A stretch of DNA of 64,000 bases, from the NCBI RefSeq assembly GCF_017744435.1, contig NZ_JAGIBG010000001.1, forward strand, positions 62,001 through 126,000, in the 5' to 3' direction. Shown piece by piece: positions 34,574-44,494 of the stretch (its first letter is position 1; the number at the start of each line of letters is the position of its first letter). Source of the stretch: Pseudomonas sp. Lineage in GTDB: Bacteria > Pseudomonadota > Gammaproteobacteria > Pseudomonadales > Pseudomonadaceae. The translations under genes were made by a program, and so were the position numbers. Under the pieces are notes generated by a model. The model was not told where the DNA came from. It ran no database searches and saw nothing but the letters and a program-made list of their open reading frames with translations.

Positions 34574-35641
34574 TTACGCGCATTCAGCCGTCTTGCGCAG
34601 GAAGCCTTGCTGGCCGCCGTTGCGGTTCGGCGCGAAGCCGTTGGCTGCCAGGCTTTCTTCGACGGTGTCGTAGAACACGCCGATCTTGCTGATTTCGCGG
34701 GCCTGCTTGGCCGTGGCGATCGGCCGGCCGAACTCGCGCGAGATGCGCACCAGCTGCTCGATCTGCTGCACCGTGGACATCTTCTCGGTCTGCGCCTGGT
34801 TCCACAGGTTGTCCTCGATGCCGCAGCGCACGTGCAAGCCCATGGCGATGCCCATCATGTTGACCGGCAGCACGTTGCGCATCGAGCTTTCCACGGTGAG
34901 CACCGCGCCGTCCGGTACGGCCCGCAGGATGTTGGCCAGGCTGTAGATGTTCGGCACGTCCATGCCGCCGCCGATGGCCACCCAGTTCATCACCAGCGGG
35001 CCTTTGTAGATACCGCGGCGCATCAGGCGCTCGACCGATTCGAAACTGTTCAGGTTGTAGCACTGGAAGGCGCTCTGGATGCCCGCGGCGCTGAGGCGGC
35101 GCACGTGCTCCTCGACCCAGCCCGGCTGCGCCGGCACGGTCATTTCCTTGTAGGCCTCATAGACGGCCGGGTCTTCCATCGAGGTGCCGCGCACGTCCTG
35201 GTAGCCCCAGTGCTCGACCACGTTCATCTGCGAGGTATTGACCGTCACCGTGACCTGGTCCGGCTTGGGGTCGAGCTCGGCGAGCATGTGGCGGGTGTCG
35301 TCGCTCAGCCACTTGGCGGCGGCGCCTTCGGTTTCCGGCGCGAAGCTGATCGAGCCACCCACCTGGATGATCATTTCCGGCACCGCTTCACGCACGCCGG
35401 CGATCAGCTCGTTGAACTTGGACAGGCGCTTGGAGCCCTTGCCATCGAGCTCGCGCACATGCAGGTGGAGCACCGTGGCACCAGCGTTGTAGCAGTCCAC
35501 GGCCTTCTGTATCTGCTCGGCCATGGTTACCGGAATGTCCTCGGGGAAGTCGGACGGTACCCAGGACGGTGCATAGGGTGCTGCGGTGATGATCAGCGGC
35601 TGCTGGTTTTCGGTGAACAGGTGGCCATCGAGGAAGTTCAT
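34574..35641 (-). CDS. BKACE (beta-keto acid cleavage enzyme, DUF849)
   Basis: This 355-residue protein is a BKACE family TIM barrel, longer than the usual about 300 residues. VLHLHVRELDGKGSKR carries the zinc HxH pair, and IIQVGGS, YNLNSFESV and NMMGIAMGLHVRCGIEDNLW fit later conserved blocks. BKACE enzymes cleave a beta-keto acid with acetyl-CoA to acetoacetate and a CoA ester. AAGGAA precedes the ATG. It follows the acyl-CoA ligase gene by 111 bp in the same operon, consistent with a carboxylic-acid degradation route. Substrate cannot be inferred from sequence. Confidence 0.85.
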   Translation of the reverse strand: MNFLDGHLFTENQQPLIITAAPYAPSWVPSDFPEDIPVTMAEQIQKAVDCYNAGATVLHLHVRELDGKGSKRLSKFNELIAGVREAVPEMIIQVGGSISFAPETEGAAAKWLSDDTRHMLAELDPKPDQVTVTVNTSQMNVVEHWGYQDVRGTSMEDPAVYEAYKEMTVPAQPGWVEEHVRRLSAAGIQSAFQCYNLNSFESVERLMRRGIYKGPLVMNWVAIGGGMDVPNIYSLANILRAVPDGAVLTVESSMRNVLPVNMMGIAMGLHVRCGIEDNLWNQAQTEKMSTVQQIEQLVRISREFGRPIATAKQAREISKIGVFYDTVEESLAANGFAPNRNGGQQGFLRKTAECA

Positions 35642-35752
35642 CGGGTGTTCCTTGTTGTGATTGTCAAAGGGTGTCGAGGCAGACCGACGGCTGTTCGGCC
35701 ACGGCGCAGCGCCGGGCCGGTGCTTCCTGCAGAATCGCGGTATGCGCTGTAT

Positions 35753-37393
35753 TCACAGGTGCATCTCGCGGATCAGCTTCTTGTTGATCTTGCCAACGCT
35801 GGTCTTGGGGATGTCGGCCACGAAGTGCACCTGCCGCGGGATCGCCCACTTGTTTATCTGGCCACTGTCGACGAATTGCTTCAGGTGCGCTTCGAGCCCC
35901 ACCTGGTCGAGGCTGTCGCCAGGCATGCAGACCACCAGTGCGATCGGCCGCTCGCCCCAGCGCTCGTCGGGAATGCCCACCACCGCCACGGCGTTGACCG
36001 CCGTGTGCAGGCTGATCAGGTTTTCCAGCGCGAGGGAGCTGATCCACTCACCGCCGGTCTTGATCACGTCCTTGATCCGGTCCTTGATCTCCAGCACCCC
36101 GTGGCGGTCGATCGAGCCCATGTCACCGGTGTGCATCCAGCCGTCCTGCCACAGTTCGGCGCCCATGCCGGGCTCGTGCAGGTAGCCCTGGGTCAGCCAT
36201 GGCGAGCGCACCACGATCTCGCCCAGCGACTCGCCGTCGTGGGCCACATCAAGGCCATTGGCATCGACGATGCGCAGGTCGACCATGGCCACCGGGGCGC
36301 CGGTCTTGATCCGCTGCGCCACCTGCTCGGCCATGGGCAGCGCCAGGTGTTCGTCGCGCAGGTGGGTCAGGGTCAGCAGCGGGCAGGTTTCCGACATGCC
36401 GTAACCGCTGAAGATCAGCATGCCGCGCTCGCTGGCCTGACGCGCCAGGCCCTGGGTCAGGGCGCTGCCGCCGAGCAGCAGCTTCCAGCGGCTGAAATCG
36501 GCGTGCCGGCCCTGCTCGCTGTCGAGCATCATCTGCAGCAAGGTCGGCACGCAGTGAGAGAACGTCACCCCTTCGTCGCGGTACAGGCGCACCAGCTTGT
36601 CCGCCTCGTAGCGGCCCGGATACACCTGCTTGATCCCCAGCGCCGTGGCCGTGTAGGGCACGCCCCAGGCGTGCACGTGGAACATCGGCGTGATCGGCAT
36701 GTACACATCGCCCGAGCGCAGCAACGGCTGGGTATCGTAGGCGGCGAAGGTGCCCAGCTGGTTCAGGGTGTGCAGCACCAGCTGGCGATGCGAGAAGTAC
36801 ACACCCTTGGGGTTGCCGGTGGTGCCGGTGGTGTAGAACAGCGTCGCCACCGACTGCTCGTCGAAGTCCTCGAACTCGGCCTCGGGGCTGGCCGCTGCCA
36901 GCAGCGCCTCGTACTCGCCCAGTACCGGCAGCGAGGTAGCCACCGCCTCGTCGTCGCTGAGCTGCAGGTAGCCCTTGACCGTGCCCAGCTGGCCGTGGAC
37001 CTGCTCCAGCAGCGGCACGAAGTCGTCATGCACCAGCACCAGGTCATCCTCGGCGTGGTTCATGGTGTAGGCCACCTGTTCCGGCGACAGGCGAATGTTC
37101 ACCGTGTGCAGCACCGCACCGAGCATCGGCACGGCGAAGAAGCATTCCAGCGAACGGTGGCTGTCCCAGTCCAGCAGCGCCACGGTGTCGCCGGCCTGAA
37201 CCCCGGCCGCGCGCAGCACGTTGGCCAGCCGCCGCACGCGCTGGTCGAGCTCGCGGTAGGTGTAGCGCAGCTTGTCGGCGTAGACGATCTCCTGGTCCGG
37301 CTGGTGCCGCACGCCCGACATCAACAGGCGCTTGATCAGCAAGGGGTAGGCATAGGCGCCGGGTGCCGGCGGCATTATTTTTGTCTTGGCCAT
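35753..37393 (-). CDS. Medium-chain fatty-acid-type acyl-CoA ligase (AlkK-like)
   Basis: This 546-residue AMP-forming ligase carries the phosphate-binding loop TLFYTTGTTGNPKGVYF (about 180-200), adenylate motif SGYGMSETCPLL, the hinge GWMHTGDMGSIDRHGVLEIK then DRIKDVIKTGGEWIS, and the catalytic lysine region PKTSVGKINKKLIRE at the C-terminus. It converts a carboxylic acid, ATP and CoA to an acyl-CoA. Overall it resembles AlkK-type medium-chain ligases. It lies 48 bp after the RND gene and upstream of the BKACE gene in the same operon. Confidence 0.88.
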   Translation of the reverse strand: MAKTKIMPPAPGAYAYPLLIKRLLMSGVRHQPDQEIVYADKLRYTYRELDQRVRRLANVLRAAGVQAGDTVALLDWDSHRSLECFFAVPMLGAVLHTVNIRLSPEQVAYTMNHAEDDLVLVHDDFVPLLEQVHGQLGTVKGYLQLSDDEAVATSLPVLGEYEALLAAASPEAEFEDFDEQSVATLFYTTGTTGNPKGVYFSHRQLVLHTLNQLGTFAAYDTQPLLRSGDVYMPITPMFHVHAWGVPYTATALGIKQVYPGRYEADKLVRLYRDEGVTFSHCVPTLLQMMLDSEQGRHADFSRWKLLLGGSALTQGLARQASERGMLIFSGYGMSETCPLLTLTHLRDEHLALPMAEQVAQRIKTGAPVAMVDLRIVDANGLDVAHDGESLGEIVVRSPWLTQGYLHEPGMGAELWQDGWMHTGDMGSIDRHGVLEIKDRIKDVIKTGGEWISSLALENLISLHTAVNAVAVVGIPDERWGERPIALVVCMPGDSLDQVGLEAHLKQFVDSGQINKWAIPRQVHFVADIPKTSVGKINKKLIREMHL

Positions 37394-37441
37394 GACGTTG
37401 TGTCCGATTTCCGTGTTCGATTCGACGAGTAGACCTGCCGG

Positions 37442-39967
37442 CTACGCCTGCACCTGCGCTTGCGCGCGCGGTACCTGGGCGTTGTCACAGGGTTGCGGTT
37501 GGGCCTCGCAAGGCGTGGGGGCGGCCGCGACAAAGCGCTTGTCGGGCAGCAGGAAGTGCGACAGCGCCGGGATCAGCAGCAGCGCACCGAGCATGTTCCA
37601 GAGGAACATGAAGGTCAGCAGGATGCCCATGTCGGCCTGGAACTTGATCGGCGACCAGGCCCAGCCGACCACACCGGCGGCCAGGGTGATGCCCACCAGG
37701 CCGACCACCCGGCCCGTGAAGGCCACGGCGTTCTGGTAGGCCTCGCCCAGGGTGCGGCCCTGGCGCTGGTAGTGCAGCTGCACGCTGAGCAGGTACAGCG
37801 CGTAGTCCACGCCAATGCCGACCCCCAAGGCGATGACCGGCAAGGTGGCCACTTTCACGCCAATGCCCATCGCCACCATCAACGCCTCGCACAGCACCGA
37901 GGTCAGCACCAGTGGCAGCAGCGCCACCAGGGTCGCGCGCCAGCTGCGGAAGGTCACCAGGCAGAACAGCGTGACCGCCAGGTAGACGAACAGCAGCATG
38001 GTGCGGTTGGCGTCGCGCACGACGATATTGGTCGCCGCCTCGATGCCGGCGCTGCCGGCGGCCAGCAGGAACTGGCGGTCGGGGCTGCTGTTGTCGCGGG
38101 CGAAGCGGTCGGCGATGGCCACCACGTCATCCAGGGTCTGGGCCTTGTGGTCCTTGAGGTAGGCGATCACCGGCATCATCGAGCAGTCGTTGTTGAACAG
38201 CTCGGGGGCGTTGACCGAGGCCTGCTGGGCGGCGTAGTTGAGCATGTCCTGGTTGCGCTGCAGGCTGTTCATCTTCGGGTTGCCTTCGAAGGAACCAGCG
38301 GTGATCTGGCGCACGGCGTTGACCAGCGACACCGTGGTCTGCACCCCCGGGTACTGCTGCAGCTCCCACGCCAGGCGGTCGGCGAGAATCAGCGTGTTGT
38401 AGCTCAGGCAGCCTTCCGCCGGGGTCTTGACCATCACCGCGAACAGGTCGCTGGACAGCGCATAGTGGCTGGTGATGTAGGCGTTGTCGCGGTTGTAGCG
38501 CGAATCGGCGCGCAGCTCCGGCGCACCACTGTCGAGGTCACCGATCTTCAGTTGCAGGCTCACCCAGAAGCCGCCCACGCCCATCAGCGTGGCGACCAGC
38601 AGCGCGCCGGTGGCCCACTTGCGCGTGGTGAAGCGGTCGAGCGCATCCCACAGCTTGCCGAAGCCCCGGTGCTCGGCGGCGCGGCGGTCGATGCGCAGGG
38701 CCCGTTCAGCCGCCTTGCGGCCGACGCCCACGTAGGACAGCGCAACCGGAATCAACAGCAACGAGGTGAAGATCAGCACCGCCACGCCGATGCTGGCGGT
38801 GATCGCCAGGTCCTTGATCACCGGAATGTCGATCAGCATCAGCACGGCAAAGCCCACGGCGTCCGCCAGCAGCGCGGTGACCCCGGCCACGAACAGACGG
38901 CGGAAGGTGTAGCGCGCCGCCACCAGCTTGTGGGTGCCCCGGCCGATGTCCTGCATGATGCCGTTCATCTTCTGCGCCGCGTGGGACACGCCGATGGCGA
39001 AGATCAGGAACGGCACCAGGATCGAGTACGGGTCGATGGCATAGCCCAACCAGCCGACGATGCCCAACTGCCACACCACGGCCGCCAGCGAGCAGAACAC
39101 CACCAGCAGCGTACTGCGCACGCAGCGGGTGTACAGGAAGATGATCACCAGCGAGGTGGCCACGGCCAGGGCGAAGAACATCATCACCTGGATCAGGCCC
39201 TCGATCAGGTCGCCCATCAGCTTGGCAAAGCCGATCACCCGCACCTTGTACTTGCCCTCGCCTTCCTTGCCGGACGCCCGCGCCTTGCTGTCACCGCCGT
39301 ACTCGTACTTGTCACGCAACTGCTGCTCGAGCATCTGCGAGAACTGCCGGTAGTCGATGCCGCGCCCGGTGGCCAGGTCGTGGTCGAGCAGCGGCACCAC
39401 CAGCATGCTCGACTTGAAATCGGTCGCCACCAGGCTGCCGACGATGCCGGCACGGTTGATGTTCTGGCGCAACTGCTCGATGTCGGCCGGCTTGCCCTGA
39501 TAGTCATCGGGCATCACCGCGCCGCCCTGGAAGCCTTCTTCGGTGACCTCGGTCCAGCGCACGCCCGGGCTCCATAAAGACTTCATCCAGGCACGGTCGA
39601 CGCCCTGGGCGAGGAACAGCTCGTCGTTGATCTTTTTCAGCACGTCCAGGTATTCGGGGTCGAAGATGTCGCCCTGGGTGTTCTCCACCACCACCCGCAC
39701 CGAGTTGCCCAGGCCACGCAGCGACTTGCGGTTGTCCAGGTAGTTCTGGATGTAGGGCTGGCTCTGCGGAATCATCTTCTCGAAGCTGGGGCGCAGTTCC
39801 AGGCGGGTGACCGCCACATAGCCGAGCACCAGCGTGGCCAGCACCATGAACAGCATGAACAGCGGGCGATAGTTGAAGACCATGCGTTCCAGCAGGTTGC
39901 CGGAGCGTCGATCGAAATCCCGCAGGTCGCGGATCACCGGCATGGTGTCTTGCTTGATGTTGGCCAT
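37442..39967 (-). CDS. MMPL/RND-superfamily transporter
   Basis: This 841-residue inner-membrane protein has two repeats, each with one span, a large periplasmic loop and about five further spans (first loop roughly residues 55-240, second roughly 440-620). FLIFAIGVSHAAQKMNGI and LGVGIGVDYALYLLSVQL are the TM4 and TM10 segments with acidic or polar relay residues. It lacks AcrB-type features and resembles MMPL proteins, which move lipids and hydrophobic molecules. The ATG at 39967 is used; an in-frame GTG one codon earlier is less likely. Neighbours encode a DUF1302 outer-membrane protein, a DUF1329 protein and a YCF48-like propeller. Confidence 0.85.
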   Translation of the reverse strand: MANIKQDTMPVIRDLRDFDRRSGNLLERMVFNYRPLFMLFMVLATLVLGYVAVTRLELRPSFEKMIPQSQPYIQNYLDNRKSLRGLGNSVRVVVENTQGDIFDPEYLDVLKKINDELFLAQGVDRAWMKSLWSPGVRWTEVTEEGFQGGAVMPDDYQGKPADIEQLRQNINRAGIVGSLVATDFKSSMLVVPLLDHDLATGRGIDYRQFSQMLEQQLRDKYEYGGDSKARASGKEGEGKYKVRVIGFAKLMGDLIEGLIQVMMFFALAVATSLVIIFLYTRCVRSTLLVVFCSLAAVVWQLGIVGWLGYAIDPYSILVPFLIFAIGVSHAAQKMNGIMQDIGRGTHKLVAARYTFRRLFVAGVTALLADAVGFAVLMLIDIPVIKDLAITASIGVAVLIFTSLLLIPVALSYVGVGRKAAERALRIDRRAAEHRGFGKLWDALDRFTTRKWATGALLVATLMGVGGFWVSLQLKIGDLDSGAPELRADSRYNRDNAYITSHYALSSDLFAVMVKTPAEGCLSYNTLILADRLAWELQQYPGVQTTVSLVNAVRQITAGSFEGNPKMNSLQRNQDMLNYAAQQASVNAPELFNNDCSMMPVIAYLKDHKAQTLDDVVAIADRFARDNSSPDRQFLLAAGSAGIEAATNIVVRDANRTMLLFVYLAVTLFCLVTFRSWRATLVALLPLVLTSVLCEALMVAMGIGVKVATLPVIALGVGIGVDYALYLLSVQLHYQRQGRTLGEAYQNAVAFTGRVVGLVGITLAAGVVGWAWSPIKFQADMGILLTFMFLWNMLGALLLIPALSHFLLPDKRFVAAAPTPCEAQPQPCDNAQVPRAQAQVQA

Positions 39968-39985
39968 CACGGGGCTCTCTTGGAA

Positions 39986-41074
39986 TTATTGTGGGTCTTG
40001 GCGGGCAGGCAGCACGCGCACGCCGCGTTCACCCACCAGCACGGTGCCGTTGCCATGGGTCTGCAAAGCGCCGGCCACCGGTGCCAGCGGCACCTGCGCT
40101 TGCAGGGCGAAACTCAGCCCGCCGTCGTGGCTGCGCAGCACATGCCCGGCCTGGCTGAACAGCCAGTAGTCGCCGCTGTTGTCGAGGGTGGCGGCGGTGA
40201 TGCTCTGGCCCAGCCCGGTGTCCACCTTGGTCCAGCTCTGGCCGCCATCGAGGCTGCGGGCCAGATGGCCGCGCAGGCCATAGGCGAGCACTTCGCCGGG
40301 CTTGCCGAGAATGCCGAACCAGGTGCCCTGGTAAGGGCTGGGCAAGGCGACGAAGCGTTGCTGCTGGGCATTCCACTTGAGCAGCAAGCCTTGCTCGCCG
40401 GCCACGTAGAGGTCATCACCGACCGCACGGATGGCATTGAGGTGCAAGCCTTGCGGGTTGTCGGTGCGGTCCTGCATCGGCACCCAGCTTGCGCCGCCGT
40501 CGTCGGTGCGCAGGATCAGGTTGAACACGCCCACCGCGTAGCCGTGCCTGGCGTCGATGAAGCACACGCCGAGGAACGGCTTGTCGGCGCCCTCTTCTTC
40601 CAGGCGCTGGCCTTCGGCAGCGAACTGCGCCCATTGCTCGTCATCCGGGTGGGCCTTGGCCAGGGCCTGGTAATGGGCCGCTACCAGGGCGCCGATCTTC
40701 CGGCCATCGAGCTGCACGGCCCAGTTCACACCGCCGTCGCGGCTGTGCAGGATCACCCCGTCGTTGCCCACCGCCCAGCCGTCCTCGGGGGTGGGGAAAG
40801 CCAGGGCATTGAGGTCGGCACTCACCGGCACGTTGGCCTGGTGCCAGTCCTGGCCCTGGTTATCGGAATACACGATGTGGCCACGAGCGCCCACCGCGAC
40901 CAGCCGTTCGCCGGCCCGCGCCACATCGCGCAGGGCGCTGTGCACTGCCAGCGCGCTGGGCCTGGCCGGCAAGTCGAGCACATCGACATAGGCCGCCCGG
41001 GCCACTCCGCCGGTGCCGCCCAGGGCGAGCGTGATTGCCAGCGCCCACGGCGCATACTTGTTCAAAGAAGCCAT
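39986..41074 (-). CDS. YCF48-related beta-propeller lipid-transport accessory protein (BNR repeats)
   Basis: This 362-residue exported protein has an N-terminal signal or anchor segment (about residues 5-27, WALAITLALGG then VARAAYVDV) and about six BNR/Asp-box-like repeats, for example SDNQGQDWHQ, SRDGGVNWAV, TDDGGASWVP, SLDGGQSWTK and SHDGGLSF. This is the YCF48 propeller fold. AGAGGA lies close before the ATG at 41074. It lies 18 bp before the RND gene, so the two are probably partners in the cell envelope. A precise role is not known; the role in lipid transport is inferred from the operon. Confidence 0.82.
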   Translation of the reverse strand: MASLNKYAPWALAITLALGGTGGVARAAYVDVLDLPARPSALAVHSALRDVARAGERLVAVGARGHIVYSDNQGQDWHQANVPVSADLNALAFPTPEDGWAVGNDGVILHSRDGGVNWAVQLDGRKIGALVAAHYQALAKAHPDDEQWAQFAAEGQRLEEEGADKPFLGVCFIDARHGYAVGVFNLILRTDDGGASWVPMQDRTDNPQGLHLNAIRAVGDDLYVAGEQGLLLKWNAQQQRFVALPSPYQGTWFGILGKPGEVLAYGLRGHLARSLDGGQSWTKVDTGLGQSITAATLDNSGDYWLFSQAGHVLRSHDGGLSFALQAQVPLAPVAGALQTHGNGTVLVGERGVRVLPARQDPQ

Positions 41075-41138
41075 GCCACATCCTCTGCAAAGCTTGACGG
41101 CGGCCACGCGCGGACCACCGCCAGACGGGTCGTCGGGG

Positions 41139-42497
41139 TCAGCGAATACCGGCGCCGGCCAGGGCTTCCGGCGACCACTGCGCCTTGGACAGAGGGGCGA
41201 TGTACTCGATACCGCCATGTGGGCCGATCAGGCCGTTGACGTTGTAGGTGCTGCCGACCAGGTCGTAGACCACGTGCGGGTTGCTGTTGGGCGTCTGCAC
41301 GTCGTAGCTCTGGGTGAAGAAGGCGAACGAGCCGCGGTACAGCTGGCCACGGGCGTCGTACTGGTCGGAGGCCAGGGCCACCCAGCTGTCCTCGTCGAGG
41401 TAGAAGCGGCGCTTGGCATAGATGTGCCGGGCATTGCCCTTGAGGGTGCCCTCCACCACCCACACGCGGTGCTTCTCCCAGCGCACCTGGTCAGGCGCCA
41501 GGTGATTGGGCGTGGTCAGGGTTTTCGGGTCGTGGATGTAGGTCAGCTTGTAGGTGTTGTACGGCACGTACATGTCCTTCTTGCCGACCAGGTGCCAGTC
41601 ATAGCGGTCCAGCGCACCGTTGAACACGTAGATGTCGTCGAACGTGCCCGAGCCCGCGGTGCCAGGGTTTGGCGTGTCGTAGGCCAGGTTCGGCGCCAGC
41701 TTCACCCGGCGCTGCCCTGGCAGGTACTGCCAGGCGCGGCGCTCCTGCACCAGCGGGTTGGCGGCGTCCTTGAGCATCATCGACTCACCGGCCCGGCGCG
41801 CCGGGCCTTCGAAGTACAGCTTGGTCTGGAAGTAGATGTCCTTGGGCTCGATGACCTTGTTCAGGTCTTCGTAGATCGGATAGGCGTTGTACGCAAGGCC
41901 CGTGGTGGCCAGGGCCGCGACGCCGGCGGAGTCGACGTTCCAGGAGTCGTACTTGGCCTTCTGCGCCACACCCTGGTAGCGCAGCAGGTGGTTCCACATG
42001 GCCTCGGCACCCGACTGCGGGATCGGGAACGGTACGCCCGGCAGCACATTCTCGATGGCCATGCCGTCCTGCAGGGACTTGGCATTGGCGGCATTCTTCA
42101 GGGTGTTGTCGAGCAGCGCCTGGGGCAACGCCGCCGTGCGGTGGCTCGGGTACACGTCGAGGTGGAAGGTCGGGAAACGCTTGGCCAGCTCCACGGTGGT
42201 CGCGGTCAGCGAATCCTTGTACTGGTCGACGTTCTTGCCATCGATCACCAGCAGCGGCTTCTCTGCAGCGTAAGGGTCCGGGCGCAGGGTATCGCCCTGC
42301 TTGAACCCGGCAGGCGGGGTATTCAGGCCGCCCTGGTAGGCCGGGATCGAGCCGTCGGCGCTGGCCGCCTTTTCGGCACCGACCAGGGTCAGGTCCTTGC
42401 CCAGCCGGGCGACTTCCTGCGCCGGGGCGGCGGCATGGGCATTACCGGCAATCACGACCGCAAGCGAGGCCGACAGCAGGCTGTTGAGATACTTCAT
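41139..42497 (-). CDS. DUF1329 exported lipoprotein-like protein
   Basis: This 452-residue protein has a signal peptide (about residues 1-23, LSASLAVVIAGNAHAA) and matches DUF1329: DLTLVGAEKAASADGSIPAY near the N-terminus and KRRFYLDEDSWVALASDQYD late, which is LolA/LolB-like in fold type. DUF1329 genes commonly sit next to DUF1302 and MMPL genes. A role in moving hydrophobic compounds across the periplasm is the working view. The ATG at 42497 is preferred over a GTG directly before it. Confidence 0.82.
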   Translation of the reverse strand: MKYLNSLLSASLAVVIAGNAHAAAPAQEVARLGKDLTLVGAEKAASADGSIPAYQGGLNTPPAGFKQGDTLRPDPYAAEKPLLVIDGKNVDQYKDSLTATTVELAKRFPTFHLDVYPSHRTAALPQALLDNTLKNAANAKSLQDGMAIENVLPGVPFPIPQSGAEAMWNHLLRYQGVAQKAKYDSWNVDSAGVAALATTGLAYNAYPIYEDLNKVIEPKDIYFQTKLYFEGPARRAGESMMLKDAANPLVQERRAWQYLPGQRRVKLAPNLAYDTPNPGTAGSGTFDDIYVFNGALDRYDWHLVGKKDMYVPYNTYKLTYIHDPKTLTTPNHLAPDQVRWEKHRVWVVEGTLKGNARHIYAKRRFYLDEDSWVALASDQYDARGQLYRGSFAFFTQSYDVQTPNSNPHVVYDLVGSTYNVNGLIGPHGGIEYIAPLSKAQWSPEALAGAGIR

Positions 42498-42546
42498 CAC
42501 GTTTCTCCGCTTGTTGTTATAGGACTTGTTGTTGTTCCAGGGAGCT

Positions 42547-44412
42547 TCAGAAGGTGGTCTTGAACGAGGCAGTGACCATGCCGCGGTCCTTCAGCAGTGG
42601 CGCCAGGCCGGCCTGCGAAGTGATCTGCCCGGGGATGCACTGGTAGCGCCCGTTGGTGCCGGGGGTGTTGTTGTCGGTACCGGTTTCGCAGGTATCGAAC
42701 TTGCCGAAGGAGTCGACGTACTTCAGGTCGAACTTGTACTTCTGGTAGACGTCGGCGGCGATGCCGATCGAGTAGCTGCCGGAGTCTTCGTTGCCGCCCA
42801 GCTGCACCGCCGAGTTGCCCTTGAGGCCGACGTTGTAGGACAGCGGCAGGGTGATATCGACCCCCGGCAGCGCCTGGAACCAGGTCGGGGTGAAGTTGAC
42901 CGCCAGGGTGTAGGCGTTGGTGGTGACCTTGTCGACGCCTTCGTAGCTGGAGTCGCCCTTGAAGGTCTGCTCGCCCTTGTCGACGCTGACCAGGTGGGTC
43001 ATGGCGCCCTCCACGGCCAGCGACGAGGCGTTCCACAGCGGCGTGGCGCCGAACGACACCAGGCCGTTGAGTACCACGTGGAAGGTCTTGCCGCGGGCCA
43101 ACCCGGTTTCACCGTGGCCTGGCACTTCACCGATCAGGTTGGTACCGCCGGCGGTGCCGGCCAGGGCGTCGTACAGCGGCCCGTTGATGGTGGTGAAGTT
43201 GCTGATCAGCGGCATGTTCTCGCGGTAGTTGACGTCCAGCCCGACGCTGACCGGGCCGATGTTCTTGGCCAGGCTGATGCCGTAGATATCGATGTCGTCG
43301 GCGTAGGCCGTCATGTAGCTGGTGCCTTCCAGGCTGCCCTTGTGCAGGTTGGGGGCGTTGATCAGCACCGCCGGAGTCGGGTCGGAGGTGTTGCGGTAGT
43401 AGAAGCCCAGGGTGCCGTCGAGCCATTCCGGGCTCCACTTGGCCATCACGCCGAAGTCGCCGGCGTTGCGCGGGCGGATGTCATGCCCGCGGGGAGCGCC
43501 ATAGAAGGCACCGGCACCGCCGACCGCGTTGGGTACTGGCAGCCAGAAGATGTCGGCGCCGTCGCCCAGCATGTCGTAGGCACCCATGTAGGTGCCCCCT
43601 TCAGGCAGGCGCGAGTTGTCGAATTCAAGAAAGTACTGCGCCGCCAGGGTCAGCTCGGGGTTGACCGTGTAGCTCAGCGACAGCTGCTTGCGCGGCAGGA
43701 ACAGCTCTTTGGTTTCGGTGCCGGGCACGTTGTACAGCTTGGCCAGGTCCAGGGCCGACTGGCCATAGTTGATGCCGTTGGCGGCGTTGAACAGCGTCTC
43801 GCCCCAGTACACCGAGTGCCAGCCTAGCTTGCCGCTCACCATCGATTCGTCGCCGACTTCGGTGTTGTAGAACACGAAGGCATCGAGGAATTCGCCAGAC
43901 GGGCCGTTGTAGTAACGGTCGGAGTAACTGCTCAGGCCATGGCGCCTGGACGGCCCGCCCTGCAGCACGGTGCCCGCCGGCAGGCTTCCGGCCGGGCGCG
44001 CCAGGACCAGGTTGCCGGCATTGCCCGCCTGGCCCGGGAACGGGTTGGAATTGGAACCCACGTCGTCATAGGCGTGGTCGTACCAGCTGGCGGCACTCAC
44101 GCGCATGCCCATGTTGCCCTGGTACACCACGTCCAGCTCGGTCAGCAGGTCGAGCCGCTGGGTCACCGCGCTGCCGACGCTGAAGTTCTTGTCACCGTCG
44201 TTGAGGTTGGCGGTGCGCGCGATCTTGGCGTTTTCTCCCTCGACCCGCTGGCCGTAGCTGAGCTTGGCGGTGTTGTCGAAGCGCACGTTCCAGTCGGGGT
44301 CGGCGAGGTCAAGCTGGAATGCCTGGGCAGCCGGGGTGCCGGCGACCAGCAACAGCGTGGCCATCAGTTTGTGGCGGTTAAGGCAGAAGAGAACGTTCTT
44401 ATTGTTGTTCAT
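42547..44412 (-). CDS. DUF1302 outer-membrane protein
   Basis: This 621-residue protein has a signal peptide (about residues 1-31, LMATLLLVAGTPAAQA) and a long beta-rich sequence starting FQLDLADPDWNVRFDNTAKL, typical of DUF1302 barrels. It ends in Phe, as outer-membrane proteins do. Proposed role is uptake or export of a hydrophobic compound. It is the first of the seven-gene operon DUF1302, DUF1329, YCF48, RND, ligase, BKACE, AraC, and is preceded by a hairpin at 44442. Confidence 0.85.
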   Translation of the reverse strand: MNNNKNVLFCLNRHKLMATLLLVAGTPAAQAFQLDLADPDWNVRFDNTAKLSYGQRVEGENAKIARTANLNDGDKNFSVGSAVTQRLDLLTELDVVYQGNMGMRVSAASWYDHAYDDVGSNSNPFPGQAGNAGNLVLARPAGSLPAGTVLQGGPSRRHGLSSYSDRYYNGPSGEFLDAFVFYNTEVGDESMVSGKLGWHSVYWGETLFNAANGINYGQSALDLAKLYNVPGTETKELFLPRKQLSLSYTVNPELTLAAQYFLEFDNSRLPEGGTYMGAYDMLGDGADIFWLPVPNAVGGAGAFYGAPRGHDIRPRNAGDFGVMAKWSPEWLDGTLGFYYRNTSDPTPAVLINAPNLHKGSLEGTSYMTAYADDIDIYGISLAKNIGPVSVGLDVNYRENMPLISNFTTINGPLYDALAGTAGGTNLIGEVPGHGETGLARGKTFHVVLNGLVSFGATPLWNASSLAVEGAMTHLVSVDKGEQTFKGDSSYEGVDKVTTNAYTLAVNFTPTWFQALPGVDITLPLSYNVGLKGNSAVQLGGNEDSGSYSIGIAADVYQKYKFDLKYVDSFGKFDTCETGTDNNTPGTNGRYQCIPGQITSQAGLAPLLKDRGMVTASFKTTF

Positions 44413-44441
44413 GCGATGTCTCTGCTTGGGATGTGCAAGGT

Positions 44442-44464
44442 GCCAGCAACGAGCGGTTGCTGGC
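44442..44464. other. Hairpin between hydrolase gene and DUF1302 operon
   Basis: GCCAGCAAC-N5-GTTGCTGGC is a perfect 9-bp dyad, 30 bp upstream of the DUF1302 start and 31 bp past the hydrolase stop. No T-run follows. It may be an operator for one of the flanking AraC proteins, an RNA stability hairpin or a weak terminator. Confidence 0.4.
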
Positions 44465-44494
44465 CTGCCCTTGAATGCGCGTGCCCCGCGCGAT

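Noticed and set aside
34562..37432. Open frame of over 900 codons antisense to the BKACE and ligase genes
   Set aside because: His- and Gln-rich shadow sequence crossing two real genes and their gap; no motif.
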